A stretch of DNA of 64,000 nt from contig JAKULF010000011.1 of the NCBI GenBank assembly GCA_022661535.1, forward strand, positions 1,984,001 through 2,048,000. Direction: 5' to 3'. The stretch is from Eutypa lata (taxonomy: Eukaryota; Ascomycota; Sordariomycetes; Xylariales; Diatrypaceae). Positions 34,801 through 45,478 of the stretch are shown one piece after another; position 1 is the stretch's first letter; each line of letters opens with the position of its first letter. Made by a program: the position numbers and the translations under genes. A model generated the notes under the pieces. It worked only from the letters and a program-made list of their open reading frames with translations, had not been told where the DNA came from and ran no database searches.

Positions 34801-36081
34801 GGAATTTCGGTTTCCTTGTGGTAAGATTTGGCAATCAGAACACAGTCGGCTGCCATGAACACAGGATTGAGATCTGAGATAGGAGAGGCCGTAGCTAAGT
34901 TTCCTGCTGGGGTTCCAACATTTCTGATCTGCCTCCCAGCAAAGTACTTAAGCTGTTTATAGATCGCCTGGAAGACCTGACCTCTAGTTTCTCCGTAGTG
35001 TTTGACAGCCTCCTGACAAATGTTTTCAAGGTCAGTGAGGATGACGTTTCCGCCAATCTCTAGATAGTCCTCTTTGAACGCATACTGTCGCAGCTCGGGA
35101 ATATCACCGACAAATATCGATACGGGATACTGCAAGGCCTTGAACTTGATCTCAATCTGAGTCTCTGTGCTTCCACCGATAATCTTAGCGTTTGGGTAAA
35201 CACTCTTTATCTCGAGAAGCTGGTCCAGAGTGACTGGGCGGTACCATCTTTTCCTTTTGTTTCCGAACGCAAGGGGTTTGAACTCGTGCTTCTTCAAGAG
35301 CGGCGGGAAAATCAGTTCGGTATCAGGATTATACTCGATAAACCCTGGAGGTGTGAATCGCTTGATAGGTTGCCCATCGTCTAAATTTTCGGTCTTACAG
35401 CAGCCCCCTGTTGCGCCGTTGCCCTTATCCATGCAGCAACCAGAACCACCATTCGCGGTGCTTTTACCACACGCACTTTTGGCAACAAAAGTTTGAGCTG
35501 CGTCCAAAATAGGGCGATAACCAGTACACCGACATAGGTTTCCGTCAAATGCTTCCTCGACGTCATGCTCAGTTGGGTTGTCGTTATTCCTTAACAGTGC
35601 ATACAAGCTCATGACAATACCTGGAGTGCAAAACCCACATTGACTCCCGTTAAACTTAGCGATCCGCTCTTGGGTTGGGTGGGGCCGCTTCACATCTCCT
35701 ATACCCTCGATCGTTATTACATGTTTACCGTCGACACTTGCAAGGGGTGCCAGGCAGGCGTTGACGCTGGCATGATATATCTGCTTGGTCGTCGGGTTAT
35801 ACTGGCTGATAACAACTGTGCAAGCGCCACAGCCACCCTCAGCGCATCCACTAAAACGACGGTCAGTATCGCCTCGGTTAGATGTTAGTTGCAACTTACA
35901 GTTTTGTCCCAGTTAAGCCAATACCTCGTAAATATTCCAACAAAGTCACCTCAGGGTCAACCTCATCGAGCACCACTCTTGTACCATTGAGAAAGAAGCG
36001 AATAGTATCATCGTAAGTGGTTGTCAGTGCTGAGTGAGGCAGACCCGTGTCTCGCACGGGTAGGGTGGCGCTGGGAGCCAT
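31841..36081 (-). CDS. hxA: xanthine dehydrogenase (purine hydroxylase)
   Basis: Three exons, 36081..35900, 35850..33655 and 33596..31841, with introns of 49 and 58 nt, give 1377 aa, close to other fungal enzymes. Domains in order: plant-type 2Fe-2S ferredoxin (GCAEGGCGACTV, residues about 62-73), second 2Fe-2S domain (GSQCGFCTPG and NLCRCTGY), a Cys/Gly-rich linker with CCM and CCK, an FAD domain with IIGGSTETQIEIKFK and NVGTPAGNLATASPISDLNP, and molybdopterin domains with GGGFGGKE, AFRGFGGPQG and GVGEPPLFMGSS holding the catalytic Glu (about 1280). It oxidises hypoxanthine and xanthine to uric acid with NAD+ in the cytosol, for purine use as nitrogen source. Five GATA boxes and one CGG-N6-CCG element upstream fit the nitrogen and purine control known for Aspergillus hxA. 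Aldehyde oxidase is a less likely alternative. Confidence 0.93.
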
Positions 36082-36419
36082 AATAGATCAAACCGTGGTC
36101 TATTCGTCTATGTTGTCTGATTCCAACTCAGTAGGAAGTCGAGCTAAATTAAGGACCAAGCTGCCGTAGCCATAGACTTTCATATGTTCCAAGAAAGTCG
36201 GTATCATGAGGTGGGGTCAAGGTATAGCAACAGTTTTGATGTGGTGAAGCGAGACAACTTTTGAGACAAGCAAAGATAGAGAAATGTAAAGATTAAAACA
36301 GGAAACATTCAGCTGTTCAAGCCCAACCGAATTTTCAGGTTCACTGAGATATCAGAGCTGGTCATTGGCATTTACATATGGGCATTATTGCTTAGTAGGT
36401 ATTGACTATGTGGAGTGGC

Positions 36420-36901
36420 GATAAGGGAGGCTCTCATCGCCGGTCACCGATAATCGAGGAGAGAGCCTTTGAGCGATAAGCATGTAGGTACTAGGCAGGT
36501 AGGCAGGAAGGAATGTAGTGTACACAAACAAGTAATTACCTTGTGTCAGCGTGCTTATCGCTCAGAGCACTGGTACATACCAGGCAGGTAAAGTAGATGA
36601 TTCTTAGGAATTGGCGTATCGCGTATGTCAGCTATCTTTGTCTTGTATGTAGGTATGGCAGCGGCTCCATCTCCATCTCCATATTCGATATGGATAGACG
36701 AATCAGAAAGGATGAATATCGAATCGTCCTCTCAAATGGTTTGGGGGAGAGTCAGTTGACTCGCAAGATTCTCACAGCTGGCAGTGTAGATTAGCGGGGT
36801 ATGGCGTTTAACCCCACCGCCATGGCTCATTAGGTAAGCATTGATTTTCTCCGATTTGTTTGATAAGACTTGATAAGGAAACTGCTGTCGGCCGGCTCCG
36901 G
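36420..36901. promoter_or_regulatory. cluster of GATAAG boxes and a CGG-N6-CCG element upstream of xanthine dehydrogenase
   Basis: GATAAG occurs at 36420, 36475, 36862 and 36872, and its complement CTTATC at 36554-36559. TCGGCCGGCTCCGG at 36888-36901 has the CGG-N6-CCG form bound by UaY/Ppr1-class zinc-cluster proteins. Known biology: purine catabolism genes in Aspergillus need UaY and the GATA factor AreA. Binding here is inferred from motif only. Confidence 0.55.
36470..36564. promoter_or_regulatory. perfect 13-bp inverted repeat containing GATAAG
   Basis: TGAGCGATAAGCA at 36470-36482 is exactly reverse-complemented at 36552-36564, with 69 bp between the arms. Each arm centres on a GATA box, so it could be a paired site for a GATA factor. 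Confidence 0.7.
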
Positions 36902-37537
36902 TCCGTCACTGTCACGATGGATCTTGATTCCTTCCACACGAACACCACCTCAGTAGTCAAATTCTTCTCCAAACCAATAAGAATGGCATTCAAGGGGACA
37001 GCTTCTTGACCTTCTCATTTACAAATGTAATATTATTATTAAGGGTATAATTGTTTCATGTACCTGCAGTATTATCGTTACTATGCAGAACCCCGGCATA
37101 TGCTGTCACCTTTCCAAACATATGTACTTATATAGGGACAGAGATCAGGTTGGATACATATAACTGCGCCCATCTTCGTGTACTTCGTAATTTACATGAT
37201 ATTTACGCGACACAACACCTTACAAATCATATTGCCTCATCTGCCGCAAAAATATCCCATCAACCATTGTGGGGGATGACATACACTAGTCATTGCTCCG
37301 CATTAGCGCTAGATCGATGAATCTATTATAGTCAGGTAAATACCTCGGTATTGGTCTCGTGCTCTTACCAAGGTTGGTGTGGAGGTGTCGCTATCACGAT
37401 GTCGAGATGGTGTCTTGTCGCATCCAGATCGGTATATAATAAAAGCCCGGACTAATAGTTCATCATCTACCTACTTAACTTACCTTTCCTCTCCAAGTAT
37501 GTCGAACCAATCCTTGGCTTTGTGGCCGAGCATACCG

Positions 37538-37587
37538 GCCGGTAGTTGAACCCATGAAACCCCTCATTTTCATGGTGAACTACCGGC
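37538..37587. promoter_or_regulatory. hairpin-forming inverted repeat upstream of aldehyde dehydrogenase
   Basis: GCCGGTAGTT (37538-37547) pairs exactly with AACTACCGGC (37578-37587), and inside it CATGAAA (37553-37559) pairs with TTTCATG (37568-37574), leaving an 8-nt loop. It lies about 180 bp before the aldehyde dehydrogenase ATG, a position suited to an operator-like or promoter element. Confidence 0.65.
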
Positions 37588-37763
37588 AGAACCACATTAT
37601 ATTACCCTAGTAATATATAGTCTACGCCATGAGAATGCGCGCTCCATTCACTACCACCCACCGGGTATTTAAACCTGGACTCCGATTTCGTCCCAGAAGA
37701 CCAGTATTGTCACTCTAGGTCACGAACGATAGACTCGGGCAGGTTCCTCGCTCACAACTCAAG

Positions 37764-39403
37764 ATGCCATCACTCACGGGAGGGGTGACCCCCGATCTGC
37801 AGTTCTTCAACGTCGTCGACGGAAAGATTAGGTTCGCCAAGGAGCACCACCAGGTCATCGACCCGCGCACCGAGGAGCCCCTTTGGGATGCCCCCTTCGC
37901 CTCGACCCAAGACCTCGACGATGCCGTCGAGGCCGCGAGACGCGCCTTCAAGACGTGGAAGAAGACCACGGTGGCTGAGCGCCAAGCCAAGATCACCGAG
38001 GTGGTAAAATGCATCGAGGACAACAAGAAGCTCCTCAGCGAGATCCTCATGAAGGAGACGGGGAAACCGCAGATGATGGCGGAAAATGAGATCGAGCGGA
38101 CAGTCGCGCACTTTGAGTATTACAGTACGTTTTCCCCCTTCCTTTCTTTTTTGTCCCCTGGCCCACATGGTATAAATCCAGACGCTAAAGTAGTCACCCC
38201 CCCTCCCATAGTAACCGTAGCGCTGGAAGACGAGATACAATTCGAGGACGAGAAGACGACTGTGATCGCAACGCACGCGCCGATCGGCGTGCTAGGCGCC
38301 ATCTCGCCGTGGAACTTCCCCGTGATCCTGAGCTCGATCAAGGTGGTGTCGGCGCTGGCGACGGGGAACTGCGTGATCATCAAGCCGTCGCCGTTCACGC
38401 CGTACTCGCTGCTCAAGTTCTGCGAGCTGGCGCAGTCGGTGCTGCCGCCGGGCGTCTTCCAGGCCGTCAACGGCGGCGCCGAGCTCGGCGAGCGCATCAC
38501 CCTGCACGAGGGCATCGACCACGTCAGCTTCACGGGCACCATCGCCGTCGGCCGCCGCATCATGGAGAACTGCGCGCGCACCTTCAAGCGCGTCATCCTC
38601 GAGCTCGCCGGCAACGACGCCGCCATCGTCTGCGAGGACGTCGACCTCGAGCGCGTCGTGCCCCTGGTCGCGGCTGGCGCACTGACCCACGCCGGCCAGA
38701 TCTGCGTCGCATCCAAGCGCGTCTACGTGCACGAGGCCGTCTACGACCGCTTCCTGGAACTGCTTGTCGAGGAGGTCAAGAAGTTTGCCGGCCACGACGA
38801 CCCGACGGTCCCGAATCTCTGCGGGCCCATTTCCAACAAGGTCAACTACGAACGTCTTCGTGGCATCATTGAGGACTGTAAGAAGAACGATCATAATATT
38901 GTAGCGGGCGGCGAGGTCCATGCCGATAGGACAGGCTTCTGGATATCGCCGACCATTGTGTCGAGGCCGCCCGAGGACTCGTTCCTGGTTAGCGAGGAGC
39001 AGTTCGGTTAGTCCCCTTACCCATTCCTATCAGCCCCTAATTCCTCGTTCAGCTCACCGCAAACCATGCCCCTTTAAAAATCTCCTTACTTACCCAATGC
39101 GCGCCCCTTGAATCAGGTCCCATCATACCGCTCCTAAGCTGGACGGACGAAGACGACGTGATCGCGCGAGCCAACAGCCTAGACAACGCAGGGCTCGGCG
39201 CGAGCGTGTGGACGCCGGATGCAGAGCGAGCGCAGCGCATTGCGCGCCAGCTCGAGGCTGGCAGCGTCTGGATCAACCAGCCGGAACTGCCCCACCAGGG
39301 CAGCTTCTTCAGCGGGTGGAAGCTCAGCGGCTACGGCGGCGAGCTCGGCCGGCGGGGCCTTCTGAACTATACCAACACGCAGAGCTTGCTCGTCGCCAAA
39401 TAG
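37764..39403 (+). CDS. NAD(P)+-dependent aldehyde dehydrogenase
   Basis: Three exons, 37764..38124, 38212..39006 and 39117..39403, give 480 aa. Family hallmarks in order: SPWNFPV (NAD site), IKPSPFTPYS, VSFTGTIAVG, the general-base Glu in LELAGNDAAIV, the nucleophile Cys in GQICVASKR, and EEQFGPIIPLL crossing the second intron. The C-terminal FSGWKLSGYGGELG is the usual substrate-side and oligomer segment. It converts an aldehyde to the acid; the substrate is open. No targeting signal is evident, so it is probably cytosolic. Codon use in exon 2 is very GC-rich, opening other frames by chance. It is divergent from xanthine dehydrogenase and 1.7 kb away. Confidence 0.93.
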
Positions 39404-40251
39404 TCGGGTAGAAGGAGGTGCCTAATTGCCTGCATACCTACTAACCTATCGTGATCGTGCATATATGCAGTTGGAAGTTGATAAAGTGGGGGTAAGGAGG
39501 GGCGCAATGCGTGTGACTACCATTTCCACTTGAGCGTTAAACATGGCGGACTGTGTACGAAGCAGATAGATATTTACTTACATCTGGGCGTAGACCTGAC
39601 CTTTCTAGCCAATGGCAGTAAGATTTTCGAATGCTGTGCTGTATATGCTACATGAAGCGGTGCCTCCATCAGCGGTACAAAACTCTTATAATGTAGAAAG
39701 CCCTCGTCTACAGTCGGAAGAATGCAGGGCTTGGTAGAATTGTACTAATATCAGCATAAAAATTAAATTACCCAATTCATCATTCGTGAGCCTGTGTCCC
39801 GTTGTTTCCTCAGTAAGTCCGTGATATCCTACTAATGTTACCATACCTAAGACCTTGCAGGATCCCTTCTTGCTGGTGGGTATCACAAAGTCGTACTGTA
39901 TGGTACGGCATATAGCCTCGATGCATATCGCCCCAAGTTCGCCTCGTACGGTCCTGTTAGAAAACACACAATCCCGGCTATGTCAAAACATTAGAGGGCT
40001 TAGCAGGCGCAGCACGAATTGGCCTGCAGAAATGCAACGCTGTTGGCCAATGGGAAGCTGTAGTGATCACTTCAATGCAGCGAGAGGGGAACCCAACAGG
40101 GGGTTCTAGGGTCTATATACATATGGTTGTTATAGGTTGCCTCATTCTCCCAATTATTTACAGTGTGTTTTGTCCGCGTGTTCATGTCACTCAGCTCTCT
40201 TCATGTCACATCCGGCAGGCACCACCCACTTAGCCCATACTTCCAAGTATC
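39404..40251. other. intergenic region
   Basis: Separates the aldehyde dehydrogenase and the NLR-type gene, both on the plus strand. No gene or strong repeat is seen. Confidence 0.65.
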
Positions 40252-43200
40252 ATGGCGGATCCTTTGTCTATTGCAGGGAGTGTCGTCGGAATCCTCTCGC
40301 TCGGAGTCCAGACGACACAGTACCTCGTTAAATACTATACGGCGGTCAAAGATCAGCCAGACGAAATTGTACGCACACTCAGAAAGCTCGAAGACCTTCT
40401 GGATCTACTACAAATTTTGCATAAACAGACCGAAGACCGAGAATCCGATATTAAAGCAGGAAAGCTGCTTGCGAACTTCAGTTCTTTGATCACACAATGC
40501 GAGGGGCATATAGGAGAACTTCAAAAGGAGGTCAATAAGTATAGGAAAATGTCTACACGCTTCGACGGCCTCGTCCAAAGGTCAGCCCAGACTGTATTCC
40601 ATTCTGCCCGCCGAGCCACCTACCCTTTCCGGCAGGATACGTTGGAGAAACTGGACAATAACATTTTTGAGACACTCTTTCGATTATCTATGCTCCAGAA
40701 GGCATTGCTACAGAGAGATATGGAAAATACCAAGGCAATTTTGGCCTTGATCAGAGCCAACCAGATCTCGGAGGAAATTCGTAATTGGCTCAAGGCACCT
40801 GATGCCACGATCAATCTCAATGAAGCCTGCAACAAAAAGCACCCAGACACAGGATTATGGTTTGTTGATGGTCCTAGTTTCTCCTCGTGGCTGGAGAAAC
40901 CTAACTCTTTCCTGTGGCTCAACGGATTTGCAGGAACCGGAAAATCTGTTCTGTGTTCTACAGCAATTCAACGTGCATTTCGACATCGAACATCTAATTC
41001 TCGAATTGGAATCGCCTTCTTCTTCTTTACCTTCAGTGACTTGGACAAGCAAAATACTTCTTCCATGCTTCGTGCCTTAATAGTGCAACTCTCTAACCAG
41101 CTCGCAAGTCACACCATCGTCGAAGAGTTGCATAGCATCTATCACGGTACTACTCCACCGAATCAGGACCTGAAGGACACCCTTCGTCAACTTGTGCGAG
41201 CTTTCGACCAAGTATATATAATGCTAGACGCACTGGATGAAAGCCCCCGAAATAAGGATCGAGAAAGTGTCCTTCAGGCTGTGGTTGATATACATGCATG
41301 GGCAGAACCCGGACTCCATATGTTAGTTACAAGCCGGGACGAAGTCGATATTCGCGATGAAATCGTTGACCTTGCAGACGAATCTATCTCTATGAAGAAT
41401 GACCTCATTGACAAGGATATTGCCTCATTCATCGATCGACGCTTGCAGACAACACGATTTGAAAAATGGAACAAATATCATAACCGCATAGAGTCTACGC
41501 TCACTGGACGAGCCAAGGGGAAGTGAGTTGTCACCCACTGCCTACTTCATGTCTACAGAGTCTCTTTCGAACGGGGTATTATAATAAAGTTGAACCCTGC
41601 GCGCTAATCAATGTGTGATATTAATATTAGTTTTCGATGGGTTGAGTGCCAGCTTCAAGCGCTGTCCAGTTGCCCAGCCAGCGAGGATCTCTTTGACCGG
41701 CTGCTGAGTTCCCTGCCAGAGAGTCTTGACGAAACTTACAAACGAATGCTCGTCAACATTGAACCCCAAGTCAAAGATTACGCTCAAAGAATGCTCATGT
41801 TGCTCTGTTGTGCCACGAGACCCTTGAAGGCTGTGGAGCTTCTTGATGGATTGGCGATAGATTTCGACGATAAACCATCTTTTAACCCGAAGCGGAGATT
41901 AGTGAATGTGAAACAGATTGAGGAAATATGTCCTGGTTTGGTTGAAATGGACATGCACCGCGATACCTATGGTCCATCGAGTCTGAAAACTAATGCGGTG
42001 GTTATACGCATTGCCCATTTCTCGGTCCAGGAATACCTTGAGTCAGATCGCATACGTCAGAATGAACAAGTCAAGTCATTTGCTGTGCATCCAACCCAAG
42101 CCCATACGCAAATAACCAGTGCCTGTCTGATGCTCTTCGTGGAGCCGACGTTTATAGCATCTCCAGACAAGTATCCCATCGCACAATACGCTGCGACTTA
42201 CTGGCCACATCATTTCGAACAAGGAGTCGAAACCGCCAACATCAAGACCCAATTATTACGGCTATTTCGTAACATAAACAATGCATTCGACAACTGGTAC
42301 ATGATGTTCCAGTTTAAGATGGAACTCAAACCTCCAAAATCACCTCTCCCATACGCCTGTGGTCTCGGGCTTCTCTCAATTGTAAGAGAACTCATTAATG
42401 AAGTAAAATCCAATGGAGAAGAGGTGTACGGTCAGTTTGGAGTGCCATTTGGAATCGCGCTAAATACAGCAGTGACACTCGGCCAGGAGGAAATAGTTCA
42501 ATTATTCTTTGACAAGAAATGCGACATTGATGTAAGCGATAAAGAATGGATACATTCATTAATCGAGGCAGCAAGGTACGGCCAGGAGAAGATTGTTCAA
42601 CTATTTCTGGATAGAGGTATCGACGCGAATGGGATTGGGCTGTACCAAGAAACAGCATTGTCCTGTGCAGCAAGTTGTGGTTATGAGAATATTGTTCATT
42701 TACTCCTTCGACGTAACGCCGATATAAACCGACTTAAGCATTCTAAATGGCGTCAGGTAACTTCCAGAATGATATCACACGGCTATCAAAGAATTTTTCG
42801 AATACTCCTGGAGAACAAGGCCGATACCAATGCGCATGGCGACATATTGAGAGACGCCTCGATTTGCGGCCAGGAAGAAATAGTCCGACTGCTCCTCGAC
42901 AGAGGTGTCGAGGTAGACTCACGAGATGAAATCGACCAAGATAACCTAAAGCGTTTTTGGACATCGCCAAAATCGTATGATTCAACTACACAAGGAGTTG
43001 GCCAAACTGTACTATCAGGTGCCTCGGCTAGAGGCCACGAAGGCACCGTTCGGGTATTGCTTGATAGGAACGCTGAAATAAATGCGCGAGATGCTCTTGG
43101 CAGAACCCCATTATTCGGAGCATGCGAAAATGATCATGAACAGGTCGTCCAACTGCTCCTGAGCAGGAATGCTAATTTGCACTTGCAAGATCACTGGGGT

Positions 43201-43878
43201 CGAACTCCATTACAAGTTGCTTCTGGAGCCGGCAAGACGAATATCGTACGGTTATTGATCGACAGGGGCGCTATCAATATGAAAGACAATAAAGGTCGAA
43301 CTCCACTATCGGTTGCTTCTGAAGCTGGCCAGACTGGCATGGTACAGATATTGGTCGACGGGGGCGCTATCAATACAAAAGACGATGAAGGCCGAACTCC
43401 GTTGCTAATAGCAATGATGCGAAATCACACCAAAATCGTTCAGCTTCTGTTAGATTACAATGCTCACATTGATCAAACAACGCTATGGGAAGCTTGTAGA
43501 TGGGGCTATATTGGTATGGTATATTTGATCCTTGACTTGGGGGTTGATATCAATATACAAGACAAGAGTGGGGCAACTCTGTTGATCAGGGCGACAGAAC
43601 GTGACCACAGGGATATTATCCAGCTCCTCCTAAATCGCAATGCTGATATCAATGTACGGGACCATTGGGATAGGACTGCGCTATGGATGGCTTCGATCAG
43701 GGGCTTCGGAGATATCGTCCAGTCGCTTCTCGAACGAAATGCCGATGTCGATGTACACAGCACATACCCTGGAGAAGAAGGACTCAACGCATTCGCCGTG
43801 GCAGAGAAGTATGAACACAAGCATGTAATGAAGATTATCAAACCATACCTTTGCAAGGGTGTTGTTAGACGAAGTTAA
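40252..43878 (+). CDS. NLR/STAND-type protein: fungal N-terminal domain, NACHT-like NTPase, ankyrin repeats
   Basis: Two exons, 40252..41522 and 41631..43878, with a 108-nt intron, give 1172 aa. Residues 1-150 start MADPLSIAGSVVGILSLGVQ, the typical fungal STAND N-terminal domain with a hydrophobic first helix. The NTPase has Walker A GFAGTGKS (225-232) and Walker B YIMLDALDE (about 322-330), followed by TSRDE. The intron falls in GN|FRWVECQLQAL, a conserved point after the NTPase. A helical middle part runs to about 660. From there to about 1160 at least a dozen ankyrin repeats follow, with GRTPL, GADIN-like and IVRLLL wording. Family knowledge: such proteins act as sensors in non-self recognition and programmed cell death in fungi. 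The frame is intact. Confidence 0.92.
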
Positions 43879-44263
43879 GGTTGCCGGTACTGTGTTACAA
43901 CAATACATACGCGAATCATGAGACATCAGCACATTGGATCTTCATGCCAAGATTTGAGTGTCTTCATAGTATATTCAGATTTCTCTATAATGTGTTGCTT
44001 TCCAAATGAATGAGGCTCGACTTTTCTATGCAGATTCCTAGACATCCAAGGTATCAGCTTGTCTCAGTCATCAATTCGCTTCCCGCTCCTAGTTAGGTGC
44101 TTCTAGCCTTGACCCCCTACTCCACTACAGTGTGCATGATCAGAGGTTGAGATATGCACAAGGCCGCGATGGTTGAAGCATTTGTAGGTGGGTTCTACTC
44201 AATAGGTGGACTTTGTACAATATTGTACATATAATTTAGATTGGTGGTAGATAACTAGATAGG
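43879..44263. other. convergent intergenic region
   Basis: 3' flanks of the NLR-type gene and the Rsm25 gene. Nothing else seen. Confidence 0.65.
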
Positions 44264-45096
44264 CTATGGCCCCTGACTTGAAGTCACCGGTTCGGACGTC
44301 GGCTCTACCAACATGTCAAGGTCTTCTTCGAGTCCCTCGGCGGCCGCATCGTCCTCAGTATCGAAGGACGTGTAGGCAGCGTTCTGCTCGGCCTTGACAG
44401 CGTCGATCTGCTTGCTAGCCCACTTCTTCCAGGCCTCGAACTGTTGGTCTTCGAGCTCCATGCCGACCTGGAGGAAGCTCTTGCCGAAGTAGGCTCCTAC
44501 CATGCGCGCCTCCTCCTTGGCGACACGCCGCTCGATCTCCTCTTCCTGTCGTAGCGCGTAGAACTCCCGCCGTGCCTTGTCGTAAGCTTGTTCCTTGCTG
44601 ATGCCCGGTAGGTTATGTAGGAAGTAGAGCTGCCGCTGGACGACGCTGTGATTAGAGGGTTGAAGTTAGTGTATTGTTACTATGTTCAGTTACCGGGTGC
44701 CCATGTTTCTTACCATTCGCCGCATAGCGGCATGCCAGGCTGTCGCAAACCCTTCGACCAGTCGTATTTCTGCGCATCCTTGCCATCCATCTCTATGATC
44801 ATGCGCGGCCGTGCCAACTCCCACGGGTGGTCCTTGTAGAATTGTGTCCGCAGTTCATCCTCCTCGTATACCAGTTGCTGGGGCTGGAACAGCCGACTCG
44901 CTTTGCGCACCTTGGGGTTGTGCTTAATGTGTTGCGGTGGGTATGGTCGTGTTAAGATCTCGGATGGCGGTATTGACTCGACAACATTGTACCATATTGG
45001 CTGCTGCACCTTGACATCGGGGTATATACGGTGGTTCATTAATGCTGTGACGGTTTGGTAAACCTTACCGGGTCTTATTTGCCGTTGGCCGCCCAT
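44264..45096 (-). CDS. RSM25: mitochondrial small-subunit ribosomal protein mS23 (Rsm25)
   Basis: Two exons, 45096..44714 and 44645..44264, with a 68-nt intron, give 254 aa. The first exon carries PIWYNVVESIPPSEILTRPY and LVYEEDELRTQFYKDHPWEL, both strongly like yeast Rsm25. The second has ARREFYALRQEEEIERRVAKEEARM and then an acidic tail (DTEDDAAAEGLEEDLDML). It is a component of the mitochondrial ribosome small subunit. There is no separate cleavable presequence, as in Rsm25. It is divergently paired with the PPR gene, 382 bp apart. Confidence 0.88.
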
Positions 45097-45478
45097 GATT
45101 TGAGTGGGAATGGAGGTGAATTTCAGTTGCTCTTCAGTATGAGGCCTCAGCCGTGCAACTATATCGCATAAGAGCCACTTCTAACTTATATCCTCTATCC
45201 CTCCTTCCGATGTACGTATTCTTGGTTCTTGAAATCCACAGATGTAACAATTGCAAGTAAGGAAAGAGCTATCGATTGCTATCCGGAGGTTTGATGTTCC
45301 CGATAATTATGACCCACATAAACTTTTTCGATCTTACAGGGATCAGGCCAATCAATTCTGACGCCAATGGGGATTTTTCGCAAAAGCTTGAACTTGAACT
45401 GCCGCATCCTCTAAATATTCGGGTATAACGACAAAAAAGAAGCAGCTGTGATGAGCGAACCAACATGCGGGACAGCTC
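45097..45478. promoter_or_regulatory. divergent promoter between Rsm25 and PPR genes
   Basis: 382 bp separate the two start codons, so both promoters must lie here unless the PPR start is further downstream. Both products are expected in mitochondria, so shared control is plausible. No specific site recognised. Confidence 0.55.

Larger units (their letters stand above)
36082..37763. other. divergent intergenic region (1.7 kb) between xanthine dehydrogenase and aldehyde dehydrogenase
   Basis: Shared upstream region holding GATA boxes, a 13-bp inverted repeat and a near-perfect hairpin, listed separately. No coding signal is seen. Confidence 0.7.

Noticed and set aside
33651..36081. Possibility that the 2Fe-2S/FAD part and the molybdopterin part are two genes
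   Set aside because: Clean GT-AG introns with matching phases join all three exons into one xanthine dehydrogenase of normal length.
38292..38921. Minus-strand 209-aa frame over the aldehyde dehydrogenase
   Set aside because: Antisense shadow of the very GC-rich exon 2; the sense frame carries all enzyme motifs.
41523..41630. Possible frameshift splitting the NLR gene into two
   Set aside because: GTGAGT donor, GCTAATC branch and TTAG acceptor give a 108-nt intron that restores the conserved FRWVECQL segment.
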